Shown here piece by piece: positions 24,200 to 34,201 of a stretch of 64,000 nucleotides of DNA. Each line of letters begins with the position of its first letter. Position 1 is the stretch's first letter. The stretch is from Oerskovia turbata (GTDB lineage: Bacteria; Actinomycetota; Actinomycetes; Actinomycetales; Cellulomonadaceae). The stretch covers positions 1 through 64,000 of the forward strand of contig NZ_JOFV01000015.1 of NCBI RefSeq assembly GCF_000718325.1. The letters are read 5' to 3'. Position numbers and translations under genes: made by a program. A model generated the notes under the pieces. That model searched no databases. It was not told the DNA's origin and saw only the letters and a program-made list of their open reading frames with translations.

Positions 24200-24793
24200 A
24201 TGCCGTGGACCACCGAGAGCACCCGCACCGCCTACGAGAACTCCTGGATCAGGGTGCGGGAGGATCGTGTGACCCGTCCCGACGGGGCGCCGGGCATCTA
24301 CGGGGTCGTCGAGCTCCGTTGGCCTGCGGTCTTCGTCGTGGCCCTCACGGACGCTGACGAGGTGGTGCTCGTGACGCAGCACCGCTACACCACCGACACC
24401 CTCTCGATCGAGGTCCCGGCCGGGGCGAGCGACGGTGAGGACCCTCTGGTCGCCGCCCAGCGAGAGCTGCTCGAGGAGACGGGGCTCCGCGCCCGGGAGT
24501 GGGTGCGGGTCGGCGGGATGGATGCTCTCATCGGGGTCGCGAAGGCCCCTGAGCACGTGTTCGTGGCTCGAGGGCTGTCGGGGGCGTTGGACCGGTTGGT
24601 GACCGGCGGGCGCGGCGCACCGGGGCGCGCGGTGCAGGGGCCGTCGTCCAGTCAGGCGGAGGAGGGGATCTCGCGTGTCGAGGCCGTCCCGTTCGCCGAC
24701 GTGCTGACGATGATCTCGGCAGGGACCATCCGTGACGGGGAGACGATCGCGGCCCTCGCTCTCGCGGGGCTCTGGCTGGGCCGGTTCGCCTGA
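24200..24793 (+). CDS. NUDIX hydrolase
   Basis: A 197-aa NUDIX pyrophosphohydrolase. The helix motif EDPLVAAQRELLEETGL contains the metal-binding REL-x-EE core; the glycine in front is one residue closer than the strict consensus. The sequence ALTDADEVVLVTQHRYTTDT followed by EVPAGA resembles ADP-ribose pyrophosphatases, and APEHVFVARGLS fits the same group. The C-terminal VEAVPFADVLTMISAGTI closes the fold. A short low-complexity insert (about residues 138-155) follows the NUDIX box. It stands alone between rpsA and the convergent exporter gene, 12 bp from its end. ADP-ribose or related nucleotide sugars are likely substrates. Confidence 0.85.
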   Translation: MPWTTESTRTAYENSWIRVREDRVTRPDGAPGIYGVVELRWPAVFVVALTDADEVVLVTQHRYTTDTLSIEVPAGASDGEDPLVAAQRELLEETGLRAREWVRVGGMDALIGVAKAPEHVFVARGLSGALDRLVTGGRGAPGRAVQGPSSSQAEEGISRVEAVPFADVLTMISAGTIRDGETIAALALAGLWLGRFA

Positions 24794-24805
24794 CCCTGGC
24801 GGCCG

Positions 24806-26755
24806 TCAGACCGTGACGGTCTCCTCGTCGTTCTGGCTCCTGAGCGTGTCGTCGGACGTCGGCCTCGCCGAGTCGTCCGTCGCGAACTGCGTCCGGTAGA
24901 GCTCGGCGTAGAGCCCTCCGCCGAGCAGGAGGTCGGTGTGGGTGCCGGTTGCCACGACCCGCCCCTGGTCGAGCACGACGATCATGTCGGCCTGGCGGAT
25001 GGTGGACAGCCGGTGGGCGATGACGAGCGACGTCCGACCGTCGAGGGCGGCGTCGAGCGCGAGCTGGACGGCGGCCTCCGACTCGGAGTCGAGGTGAGCG
25101 GTCGCTTCGTCGAGGACGACGAGCGCAGGCGCCTTGAGGAACAGTCGCGCGATCGCGAGCCGTTGACGTTCGCCACCCGAGAGCCGGTAGCCACGATCGC
25201 CCACCACGGTCTCGAGCCCGGCAGGCAGGGAGTCGACGAGGTCGGCAACGTGCGCCTGGCGCAGCGCCGTCCACAGCTCGGCGTCCGTGGCGTCCGGCCG
25301 TGCGTAGCGCAGGTTGCCGGCGATGGTGTCGTGGAACAGGTGCGCCTCCTGGGAGACGACTCCCACGGTGTCCTGCAGCGACCGCTGCGTCACCTCGCGC
25401 AGGTCGCGGCCCGCGATGCGCACGGACCCGCCCGTCGGGTCGTACATGCGCGTGACGAGCTGCGAGATCGTGGTCTTGCCTGCGCCGGAGGGGCCGACGA
25501 CCGCGACCATCGCGCCGGCCGGGACGTCGAACGAGACGTCCGTGAGGGTGTCGTTCGTCGGGTCCGAGCTCACGGTCGCGACGGCCTCGAGCGAGGCGAG
25601 CGAGACGTCGGCGGCGCCGGGATAGCGGAAGGTGACGTGCTCGAGGGCGAGGGACGCGCCGTGGTGGGCGACGTCGTCGGACAGGTCGCGCGCGTCCGGC
25701 GCGTCGGTGACGGACGGCTCGAGGTCGAGGACCTCGAGGACGCGTTCGAAGCTCACGAGCGCGGTCATGACGTCCACCTGGACGTTGGACAGGGCGGTGA
25801 GGGGGCCGTACAGGCGTGCGAGGTACGCGGTCAGGGCCACGACCACGCCGACCGTGAGCGTGCCCCGGATGGCCATGACGCCGCCGAGCCCGTAGACGAT
25901 CGCTACGGCGACCGAGGCGACCGTCGTGAGCGCGACGCGGAAGACGGTCGCGTACATGGCCGAGGTCACGCCGATGTCGCGCACGCGCCCGGCCTGCTCG
26001 GCGTAGGTCGCGGACTCCTGCTCGGGACGGCCGAAGATCTTGACGAGGTGCGCGCCGGCGACGTTGAAGCGCTCGTTCATCATCTGCGCGGCGTCGGCGT
26101 TGAGCGCGTAGCTCTCGCGCGTGATGCCGGCGAGCTTGCGGCCGACCCACCGGGCGGGCAGCACGAACACGGGGAGCAGCGCGAGCGCGATGAGGGTCAG
26201 CTCCCAGGACATCGAGAGCATCGCGGCGAGCACGAACACGACCGTGAGCAGGTTCGAGAAGACGTTGGACAGCGTCGAGGTGAAGGCCTGCTGGGCGCCC
26301 AGGACGTCGCCGTTGAGGCGCTGGACGAGCGCTCCCGTGCGCGTCCGGCTGAAGAAGGCGAGCGGCATGCGCTGCACGTGGTCGAAGACCGCGGTGCGCA
26401 GGTCGAAGATGAGTCCCTCGCCCACCCGGGCGGAGAACCAGCGCTCGCCGATGCTGAGCAGACCGGACACGAGGGCGATCCCGGCGACGACGAGCGAGAT
26501 CTCGACGACGACGTCGACGCGGCCGGCCGTGATGCCGTTGTCGATGAGCGACTTGAACAGGAGCGGGGTCACGGCGCCGGCTGCGGCGTTGAGGGCGATG
26601 AGCACGAGGAACACCGCGAGCTGCGCCTTGTAGGGGCGCGCGAAGGCGAGGATGCGCCGGACCGTGCCGCGGTGGAGCCGCTGCTTGGCCACGGACGAGT
26701 CCTGGCGGAAGGTGCGCATGCCGGAGCCGCCACCGAAGGACGAGGGGAAGGACAT
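24806..26755 (-). CDS. ABC exporter, fused membrane and ATPase domains
   Basis: A 649-aa half-transporter that should work as a homodimer to export drugs or lipids. The N-terminal six-helix domain (residues 30-330) includes VFLVLIALNAAAGAVTPLLF and LTLIALALLPVFVLPARWVG. The ATPase domain has Walker A VVGPSGAGKTTISQ, Q-loop VGVVSQEAHLFHDT, signature YRLSGGERQRLAIARL, Walker B ALVVLDEATAHLD and the switch His in LVIAHRLST. An AGGAGG site lies before ATG 26755. It is divergent from a MarR regulator, 118 bp between starts, a common arrangement for inducible multidrug pumps. Substrate not predictable. Confidence 0.93.
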   Translation of the reverse strand: MSFPSSFGGGSGMRTFRQDSSVAKQRLHRGTVRRILAFARPYKAQLAVFLVLIALNAAAGAVTPLLFKSLIDNGITAGRVDVVVEISLVVAGIALVSGLLSIGERWFSARVGEGLIFDLRTAVFDHVQRMPLAFFSRTRTGALVQRLNGDVLGAQQAFTSTLSNVFSNLLTVVFVLAAMLSMSWELTLIALALLPVFVLPARWVGRKLAGITRESYALNADAAQMMNERFNVAGAHLVKIFGRPEQESATYAEQAGRVRDIGVTSAMYATVFRVALTTVASVAVAIVYGLGGVMAIRGTLTVGVVVALTAYLARLYGPLTALSNVQVDVMTALVSFERVLEVLDLEPSVTDAPDARDLSDDVAHHGASLALEHVTFRYPGAADVSLASLEAVATVSSDPTNDTLTDVSFDVPAGAMVAVVGPSGAGKTTISQLVTRMYDPTGGSVRIAGRDLREVTQRSLQDTVGVVSQEAHLFHDTIAGNLRYARPDATDAELWTALRQAHVADLVDSLPAGLETVVGDRGYRLSGGERQRLAIARLFLKAPALVVLDEATAHLDSESEAAVQLALDAALDGRTSLVIAHRLSTIRQADMIVVLDQGRVVATGTHTDLLLGGGLYAELYRTQFATDDSARPTSDDTLRSQNDEETVTV

Positions 26756-26812
26756 GGAGCCTCCTGGGGTTCGGAGGGGGAGGTCGGCGGAGGAGGGGCC
26801 TCGACGCCGTTA

Positions 26813-26866
26813 GTGAGCCTACCTCACCATGAGTTGGTTCACAAGAGGGCGTCGGGCGGCTAGTCT
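26813..26866. promoter_or_regulatory. MarR promoter and candidate operator
   Basis: For the MarR gene: TTCACA (26838-26843), 17-bp spacer, TAGTCT (26861-26866), then 7 nt to GTG 26874 (leaderless). An inverted repeat GTGAG-N5-CTCAC (26813-26827) lies between this promoter and the exporter start and could be the MarR site controlling both genes. Confidence 0.5.
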
Positions 26867-26873
26867 CGTGCCT

Positions 26874-27338
26874 GTGACGACAGACTTCGACGCCGAGAAC
26901 GCCGAGTTCCTCACCCTGCTGCACGCCGCGATGCGCGCCGTCCGGCGGGAGGCGGGGGAGCGGCTCGAGCGCGCGCGGACCACGCCCGGGCAGTACCGCA
27001 TGCTGCGGGTGCTCGACCGGTGCGACGGCCCGCAGCGGCCCGGCGCGCTGGCCGGCATCCTCGACGTCGCCCCCCGGTCCGTGACGTCCAAGGTCGACGA
27101 CGCCGAGGCCGCCGGGCTCGTGCGCAGGCTGCCGGACCCGACCGACCGGCGTGCGACCCTCGTCGAGCTGACCGACGAGGGTCGCGAGACCCTCGCGGCG
27201 GTCGCCGCCGAGCGCGAGACCAGCGCGGGCACCCTGCTCTCGCGCCTCGACCCCGACGACCGGCACGAGCTCCTGCGCCTGCTGCGCGTCGTGGCAGGGG
27301 AGGGCGGAACCTCCTCAGGGCGTGCGCACGGGGCATGA
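26874..27338 (+). CDS. MarR family transcriptional regulator
   Basis: A 154-aa winged-helix MarR regulator. Helix-turn-helix: PGALAGILDVAPRSVTSKVD with recognition helix SVTSKVDDAEAAGLVRR. The wing is LPDPTDRRATLVELTDEGRE, the signature of the family (DxRxxxxxLTxxG). Flanking helices form the dimer interface. GTG 26874 is chosen from the -10 spacing; ATG 26829 would add 15 residues overlapping the promoter. Divergent from the ABC exporter, so a drug-responsive repressor of that pump is the likely role. Its end is 16 bp from coaE. Confidence 0.88.
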   Translation: MTTDFDAENAEFLTLLHAAMRAVRREAGERLERARTTPGQYRMLRVLDRCDGPQRPGALAGILDVAPRSVTSKVDDAEAAGLVRRLPDPTDRRATLVELTDEGRETLAAVAAERETSAGTLLSRLDPDDRHELLRLLRVVAGEGGTSSGRAHGA

Positions 27339-27342
27339 CTGG

Positions 27343-27348
27343 CAGGAT
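27343..27348 (+). promoter_or_regulatory. Candidate -10 element of coaE
   Basis: CAGGAT ends 6 nt before ATG 27355 and no ribosome binding site is seen; a weak leaderless promoter or read-through from the MarR gene are the options. Confidence 0.3.
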
Positions 27349-27354
27349 GGACCC

Positions 27355-27972
27355 ATGTTTCGCGTAGGCCTGACCGGCGGGATCGCAGCAGGAAAGTCCG
27401 TGGCCCTCGATCGGTTCGCCGAGCTCGGGGCCTGCGTCATCGACGCCGACGTGCTCGCCCGAGAGGCCGTCTCGCCCGGCACCGTGGGCCTCGAGGAGGT
27501 CGTCGAGGCCTTCGGTGACGGCGTCCTCGCGCCCGACGGGTCGCTCGACCGTGCACGTCTGGGGACCATCGTGTTCGGCGACGACGAGGCGCGGCGCCGG
27601 CTCAACGGGATCGTCCACCCGGAGGTCCGTCGCCTGTCGGCCGAGCGCGAGGCCCTCGTCGCCGCGCGTGACCCGCGTGCCGTCGTCGTGCACGACATCC
27701 CGCTGCTCGTCGAGACGGGACAGGCCGAGTCGTTCCACCTCGTCGCCGTGGTCGTCGCCCCCGAGGACGTACGGCTGCAGCGCCTCGTGACCTCGCGAGG
27801 CATGAGCGAGGACGAGGCCCGGGCACGGATCGCGGCGCAGGCGACCGACGTCGAGCGGGTCTCGGTCGCCGACGTCACGCTCGACGGCAGCGGCACGCCC
27901 GAGGCGTTGCGCGCCGAGGTCGACGCCCTGTGGGAGCGCGTCGTGCGCGAGACCGCGGAAGAGCTCGCGTGA
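27355..27972 (+). CDS. coaE: Dephospho-CoA kinase
   Basis: A 205-aa P-loop kinase for the last step of coenzyme A synthesis. It has Walker A VGLTGGIAAGKSVAL at the very start, the DADVLAREAV motif that binds dephospho-CoA, VVHDIPLLVETG (the conserved family stretch) and the lid RLVTSRGMSEDEARARIAAQ. In other actinobacteria coaE lies between rpsA and uvrB, as here. The stop overlaps the start of pcp (GTGA), so both are translated from one mRNA. Confidence 0.94.
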   Translation: MFRVGLTGGIAAGKSVALDRFAELGACVIDADVLAREAVSPGTVGLEEVVEAFGDGVLAPDGSLDRARLGTIVFGDDEARRRLNGIVHPEVRRLSAEREALVAARDPRAVVVHDIPLLVETGQAESFHLVAVVVAPEDVRLQRLVTSRGMSEDEARARIAAQATDVERVSVADVTLDGSGTPEALRAEVDALWERVVRETAEELA

Positions 27973-28631
27973 CCGTCCTGCTCTCGGGCTTCGAGCCGTT
28001 CGACGGCGCCGTGACCAACGCCTCCTGGCAGGCCGTGAGCGCGTTGCGCGACGTGTGGGACGGGGCCGAGCCGCTCGTCGCGGTCGAGCTGCCGTGCACG
28101 TTCGCCGGGGCGTGGCCCGCCCTGGAGGCCGCGATCGAGGAGCATCGGCCCCGGGTCGTCGTGGCCGTGGGCCTCGCGGGCGGGACGAACGCCGTCCGCC
28201 TCGAACGGGTAGCGATCAACGTGATCGACGCGCGCATCCCCGACAACGCCGGATCGGCGCCTGTCGACGTCCCCGTCGTCGAGGTTGGCCCGGCCGCCTA
28301 CTTCACGACCCTGCCCCTCAAGCCGTCGCTGGTCGCGGTGCGCGAGGCCGGGGTGCCCGTCACGGTGTCGAGCACCGCCGGGACGTACGTGTGCAACGCG
28401 ACGTTCTACGACCTCGCACGCTGGGCCGACGGCCGTGCCGACGTGCGCGCGGGGTTCGTGCACGTGCCGGCGGTGAGCGGGCCGCAGGGCGGGGCGCCCG
28501 ACGGCGGGTCCCTGCCGCTCGCTGCCCTCGTCCGGGCGCTGCGGGTCGTCGTGGAGACGGCGCTCGCCGACCTCGACGGTCGTCTCGCCTCGGACGCTGC
28601 GCGCACCGTGTCGGCGGGCGTCGAGCACTGA
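27969..28631 (+). CDS. pcp: Pyroglutamyl-peptidase I
   Basis: A 220-aa cysteine peptidase that removes N-terminal pyroglutamate (family C15). The start VTVLLSGFEPFDGAVTNASW matches the family; the catalytic Glu lies in the LERVAINV region, the catalytic Cys in TYVCNATFYDLA and the His in GFVHVPAV. Length fits the usual 200-220 aa. GTG 27969 overlaps the coaE stop codon, indicating translational coupling with CoA synthesis without an obvious functional link. A bidirectional hairpin follows. Confidence 0.92.
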   Translation: MTVLLSGFEPFDGAVTNASWQAVSALRDVWDGAEPLVAVELPCTFAGAWPALEAAIEEHRPRVVVAVGLAGGTNAVRLERVAINVIDARIPDNAGSAPVDVPVVEVGPAAYFTTLPLKPSLVAVREAGVPVTVSSTAGTYVCNATFYDLARWADGRADVRAGFVHVPAVSGPQGGAPDGGSLPLAALVRALRVVVETALADLDGRLASDAARTVSAGVEH

Positions 28632-28639
28632 CGCGACGA

Positions 28640-28681
28640 CGGCCGAGGCCCCCAGGGACGTTCCCCCGGGAGCCTCGGCCG
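28640..28681. terminator. Bidirectional terminator between pcp and the surface-protein gene
   Basis: CGGCCGAGGC (28640-28649) pairs with GCCTCGGCCG (28672-28681); inner CCCC/GGGG segments extend the stem. It lies between convergent genes. Confidence 0.7.
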
Positions 28682-28696
28682 CTCGTCAGCGGGACG

Positions 28697-30094
28697 TCAG
28701 CTCGTGGCGCGCTTGCGTCGTGCCAGCAGGACGAGCCAGGTACCGCCCGCGAGCAGGGCCCCGGCGACCACGACGATCAGCGCGGTCTGGGCGCCGGTGG
28801 CTGCGAGGCCGCCCTCCTCCTGGCCGGGGGGCGTCTCGTCGGCCTTCGCGGGGTCGGTGGCGCTCGGGGCCGGCTCGGGGTCGGCGGTGGGCGTGTCGTC
28901 GTCCGCAGGGACCGTGGGGGTCGTGGGGGGCGTCGGCGTCGTGGTGGTGGGCGGGACGACCGGGGTGGTCGGGGTCTCGGGGGTCTCCTCACCGGGCTCA
29001 GGAGTCTCGGGGGTCTCGGTGATCGGCGGGATCACGGTCGTCGGCGGCACGTCGCAGCCGAGCGTCGACGAACCGATCCACGGGAAGTTGTGGTGCTCGA
29101 GGCCGGCGCTCGCGCCCGGGCCACCGAACGTCAGGTCGCCACCGACGTACAGACGACCGTTGGTGTGGGTCTTCTGGGCGACGTCCGCCCGCGGTGCGAG
29201 GATCGAACCGACCGTCTGGCTGCTGCTCGTCATGGTGAGCTTCGTGGCGTCGGGGAAGTTCCACAGGATGCGGGGGGCCCACTTGCCGAGGGCTGCCCCC
29301 GCGTCGATCCGGTCGCTTCCTGCGGCGATGTAGTTCAGCGAGAGGCTCGGCGTCTTGCCCGAGACGTTGACGACGATCGGTGCGGACGCCCCGACGTTCT
29401 CGAAGGTGACCTCGCCGCGGAGGCTCGCCAGCTGCTCCGCGGAGACGTCGAAGACCTGCACCGCGGACGTACCGTCACCGGTCAGTACCTTGCCGGCGAG
29501 GCTCCCGGTCGCACGCTTGCTCGCGAGGTCGGCCGAGACCTTGCCGAGCTCGGTCCCGAGCGCCTTGGCCTGCGGTGCGGGGACGGGCGAGTGCGGGGTC
29601 TTCTTCCCGCCGTTCAGCTCGAACGTCCCGTCGATGGTGCTCCCCGCGACGACGTTCCCCCCCTCCTCGAGGCGGTGCGCGACCTCGACCCGTCCGGACT
29701 TGACCGTGACGGCTCCGGCGGCCAGGACCATGTCGCTGCCGCTCGGCGGGGTGAACTGGGAACCCGCCCCGACGACCCCGAGGTTCATCAGGTCGCCCGT
29801 GTCGATGGTCACCGAGCCCTGGGAGACGAGGACGCCCTCGGACTCCTTGGCCCCGCCCAGCGCGGTGTAGTCGCCGCCGACGAAGACGGCCACGCCCTTG
29901 TCGGTGAACAGCGGCGTGTTCGTGAGGCCACCGGTGAAGTCGGGGCACTCGGACCCGAGAGCCGTCGCAGGCAGCGGGGTGACGGCGAGCGCGGGGGCCG
30001 CGCCGAGGCCCAGCAGACCGGTGGTCAGGGCGCCGGCGGCGAGCGCGCCGAGGAGGGTGCGCTGGGGTGTCCTGCGCGTGGAGCTGAGGAACAT
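28697..30094 (-). CDS. Cell-wall anchored choice-of-anchor-A surface protein
   Basis: A 465-aa exported protein. The signal peptide ends near APALA (about residue 36). Residues 45-340 form the beta-rich choice-of-anchor A domain ([33 protein letters not shown], and [20 protein letters not shown] with ILAPRADV). A Thr/Pro-rich spacer of about 80 residues follows, then the sorting signal LAATG, a hydrophobic helix and the tail RRKRATS. LAATG is the motif expected for class E sortases of high-GC actinobacteria. The domain is found in adhesins and collagen-binding-like proteins. It probably acts as a wall-attached adhesin; partner unknown. It is a single-gene unit. Confidence 0.88.
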   Translation of the reverse strand: MFLSSTRRTPQRTLLGALAAGALTTGLLGLGAAPALAVTPLPATALGSECPDFTGGLTNTPLFTDKGVAVFVGGDYTALGGAKESEGVLVSQGSVTIDTGDLMNLGVVGAGSQFTPPSGSDMVLAAGAVTVKSGRVEVAHRLEEGGNVVAGSTIDGTFELNGGKKTPHSPVPAPQAKALGTELGKVSADLASKRATGSLAGKVLTGDGTSAVQVFDVSAEQLASLRGEVTFENVGASAPIVVNVSGKTPSLSLNYIAAGSDRIDAGAALGKWAPRILWNFPDATKLTMTSSSQTVGSILAPRADVAQKTHTNGRLYVGGDLTFGGPGASAGLEHHNFPWIGSSTLGCDVPPTTVIPPITETPETPEPGEETPETPTTPVVPPTTTTPTPPTTPTVPADDDTPTADPEPAPSATDPAKADETPPGQEEGGLAATGAQTALIVVVAGALLAGGTWLVLLARRKRATS

Positions 30095-30278
30095 CGATGT
30101 CTCCGGGGTCGAGGCCGAAAGTAAGGTCTACGTACTAATCCGCGCCCCAGGATGGCCCGACGTCTGGTTTGTCAGGGGATATCAGGAGATGCGCGAGGAT
30201 CATCGGCACAGTATTGGGCCCTGTCGCGACACGCCAAATCCCTCGCCGGGTGAAAGTGCGCGTTCAGGTCGCGCCGTC

Positions 30279-30305
30279 GTCGACCGTGGGCTAGCGACGG
30301 TCGAC
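30279..30305. promoter_or_regulatory. Perfect 9-bp inverted repeat upstream of uvrB
   Basis: GTCGACCGT (30279-30287) and ACGGTCGAC (30297-30305), 9-bp spacer, about 25 bp before the uvrB -10 element. It is not a LexA box. It may be an operator or a hairpin; no T run follows. Confidence 0.4.
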
Positions 30306-30329
30306 AGTCCTCTTGTCGGTGGTTCGCCG

Positions 30330-30335
30330 TACCGT
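30330..30335 (+). promoter_or_regulatory. -10 element of uvrB
   Basis: TACCGT ends 6 nt before ATG 30342 with no ribosome binding site; leaderless transcript predicted. I find no good LexA box nearby. Confidence 0.5.
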
Positions 30336-30341
30336 GGAACC

Positions 30342-32441
<2,100 letters not shown>

Positions 32442-32501
32442 GCACGTGCACGACCGGGCCGACGACGTCGGTCCGGTGGCCGCGACGGAACGAGGGATGC
32501 C

Positions 32502-32924
32502 ATGGCACGCACGGTCCAGATCACGTTCGACGCTGCGGACCCGCGAGGCCTCGGGGCCTTCTGGTGCGTCGCGCTGGGGTACGTCGAGCAGCCACCGCCG
32601 GACGGGTTCGTCGACTGGGCGTCGGCCATGGCTGCGTGGGGCATGAGCCCGGACAGGTACAACGCGTTCTACGCGGTCGTGGACCCGGACGGCGTGGGGC
32701 CACGGATCTTCATCCAGCAGGTCCCCGAGCCGAAGACGGCCAAGAACCGCATGCACATCGACGTCGGCGTGGAGGGAGAAGGGGCCGAACGGGTCCGCAA
32801 CGTCCGCGAGCACGCCGAGCGTCTCGTCGCGCTGGGGGCCTCCCTGCTCCAGGAGATGGACGAGAACGGCGAGTTCTGGATCGTCCTGCAGGACCCGGAG
32901 GGCAACGAGTTCTGCGTGCAGTGA
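32502..32924 (+). CDS. VOC family (glyoxalase-like) protein
   Basis: A 140-aa protein of the vicinal oxygen chelate superfamily, the Glyoxalase_6-like group. Paired beta-alpha-beta-beta-beta units are visible: VQITFDAADPRGLGAFWCVA, IFIQQVPEPKTAKNRMHIDV, and the closing FWIVLQDPEGNEFCVQ with the DPEGN-E-F motif. Members bind a small molecule or metal; no reaction can be assigned. ATG 32502 has GAGGG upstream. It follows uvrB by 60 bp on the same strand and might share its transcript. Confidence 0.8.
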   Translation: MARTVQITFDAADPRGLGAFWCVALGYVEQPPPDGFVDWASAMAAWGMSPDRYNAFYAVVDPDGVGPRIFIQQVPEPKTAKNRMHIDVGVEGEGAERVRNVREHAERLVALGASLLQEMDENGEFWIVLQDPEGNEFCVQ

Positions 32925-33017
32925 GGCCCGGGGGCGACGCAGGACCGCCGCCTCGGGGATGGATCCGGTCCGCCGGGCCGTTGTGGGAGGCGTGGGGGCT
33001 CGCCTCGTGCCATGCCC

Positions 33018-33172
33018 TATGCTTGCTCAGTTGAAGGGGAGTATTCCCGAAACGGTGATGTCGTCATCACGGTCGGCGCAGTCGTCGGCCCGGTGTCACC
33101 GGTCCTGCACGGTCACCTCTTGCGAGCGCCCTCGGCGCATCGGTGGCCGAGAGGGCGGAAGAGACCTTCGGT
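33018..33172 (+). promoter_or_regulatory. yybP-ykoY manganese riboswitch with promoter
   Basis: A TATGCT -10 (33018-33023) precedes the element. The RNA begins AAGGGGAGTA (33034-33043), has an AACGGTGATG-TCGTCATC hairpin, then CACCTCTTGCGAGCGCC (from about 33114) and ends GAGACCTTCGG (33161-33171). These two conserved blocks form the L1/L3 Mn2+ pocket of the yybP-ykoY class. The class commonly controls TerC-type and other manganese exporters, and a terC gene starts 31 bp downstream. I cannot tell whether it works by termination or by masking the GGAGG at 33189-33193. Confidence 0.78.
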
Positions 33173-33202
33173 ACTCGACACTACGTACCGGAGGTATGTG
33201 TG

Positions 33203-34201
33203 ATGGATGTTCCTGTCTGGATGTGGGTCGCGACGGTCGGCATGATCGTCGCGATGCTGGCCTTCGACTTCGTGGGCCACGTCCGCACCCCGCACGCTCC
33301 GACGCTCAAGGAAGCCTCGTGGTGGTCGGCCGGCTACGTCGGCATCGCGATCCTCTTCGGGGTCGGGGTCTGGGCCTACTTCGGCGCGGTCTACGGCGGT
33401 GAGTACTTCGCCGGGTACATCACCGAGAAGAGCCTGTCGGTCGACAACCTGTTCGTGTTCGTCCTCATCATGACGAGCTTCCGGGTGCCGCGGCTGTATC
33501 AGCAGAAGGTCCTGCTGATCGGCATCACGATCGCCCTGGTCCTGCGCACGGTCTTCATCTTCCTGGGTGCCGCGCTGATCGAGAACTTCAGCTGGGTCTT
33601 CTACATCTTCGGTGCGTTCCTCATCTACACCGCGTACGCGCAGATCAAGAGCGCGCGAGAGCACGAGGACGAGGAGTACAAGGAGAACGGCGTCCTGCGC
33701 CTGACGCGTCGCCTCTTCCCGACGACGGACGCGTACGTCGAGGACAAGATGTTCACGAGGATCGGCGGCAAGCGCTACATCACGCCGATGCTCATCGTGA
33801 TGATCGCCATCGGCAGCGCCGACCTGCTGTTCGCGGTCGACTCGATCCCCGCCATCTTCGGTCTCACGCAGGAGACGTTCCTCGTCTTCGCGGCCAACGC
33901 GTTCTCGCTCCTGGGGCTGCGCCAGCTCTACTTCCTGATCGACGGACTGCTCGACCGGCTCGTGTACCTCGCCTGGGGACTGGCCGCGATCCTCGGCTTC
34001 ATCGGGATCAAGCTCCTCATCCACGCGCTGCACAAGAACGAGGTCCCGTTCATCAACGGTGGCGAGCACATCACCGTCATCCCTGAGATCTCGACGGCCG
34101 TCTCGCTCAGCTTCATCGTGGTCACGCTCGCCGTCACGACGATCGCGAGCCTCGCCAAGGACAAGAGCGACCGTCGTCGTCTGGAGAAGGAAACCTACTG
34201 A
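33203..34201 (+). CDS. TerC family integral membrane protein (first of two)
   Basis: A 332-aa TerC/Alx-type membrane protein, now regarded as exporting Mn2+ and helping metalation of exported proteins. About nine membrane helices. Two acidic motifs that form the metal path: EKSLSVDNLFVFVLIM and ADLLFAVDSIPAIFGLTQ. A cytoplasmic charged loop (SAREHEDEEYKENGVLRL) separates the halves. GGAGG (33189-33193) supports ATG 33203; GTG 33200 is possible. The manganese riboswitch directly upstream gives strong support for a manganese role. The stop overlaps the start of a paralogue by one base (TGATG). Confidence 0.92.
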   Translation: MDVPVWMWVATVGMIVAMLAFDFVGHVRTPHAPTLKEASWWSAGYVGIAILFGVGVWAYFGAVYGGEYFAGYITEKSLSVDNLFVFVLIMTSFRVPRLYQQKVLLIGITIALVLRTVFIFLGAALIENFSWVFYIFGAFLIYTAYAQIKSAREHEDEEYKENGVLRLTRRLFPTTDAYVEDKMFTRIGGKRYITPMLIVMIAIGSADLLFAVDSIPAIFGLTQETFLVFAANAFSLLGLRQLYFLIDGLLDRLVYLAWGLAAILGFIGIKLLIHALHKNEVPFINGGEHITVIPEISTAVSLSFIVVTLAVTTIASLAKDKSDRRRLEKETY

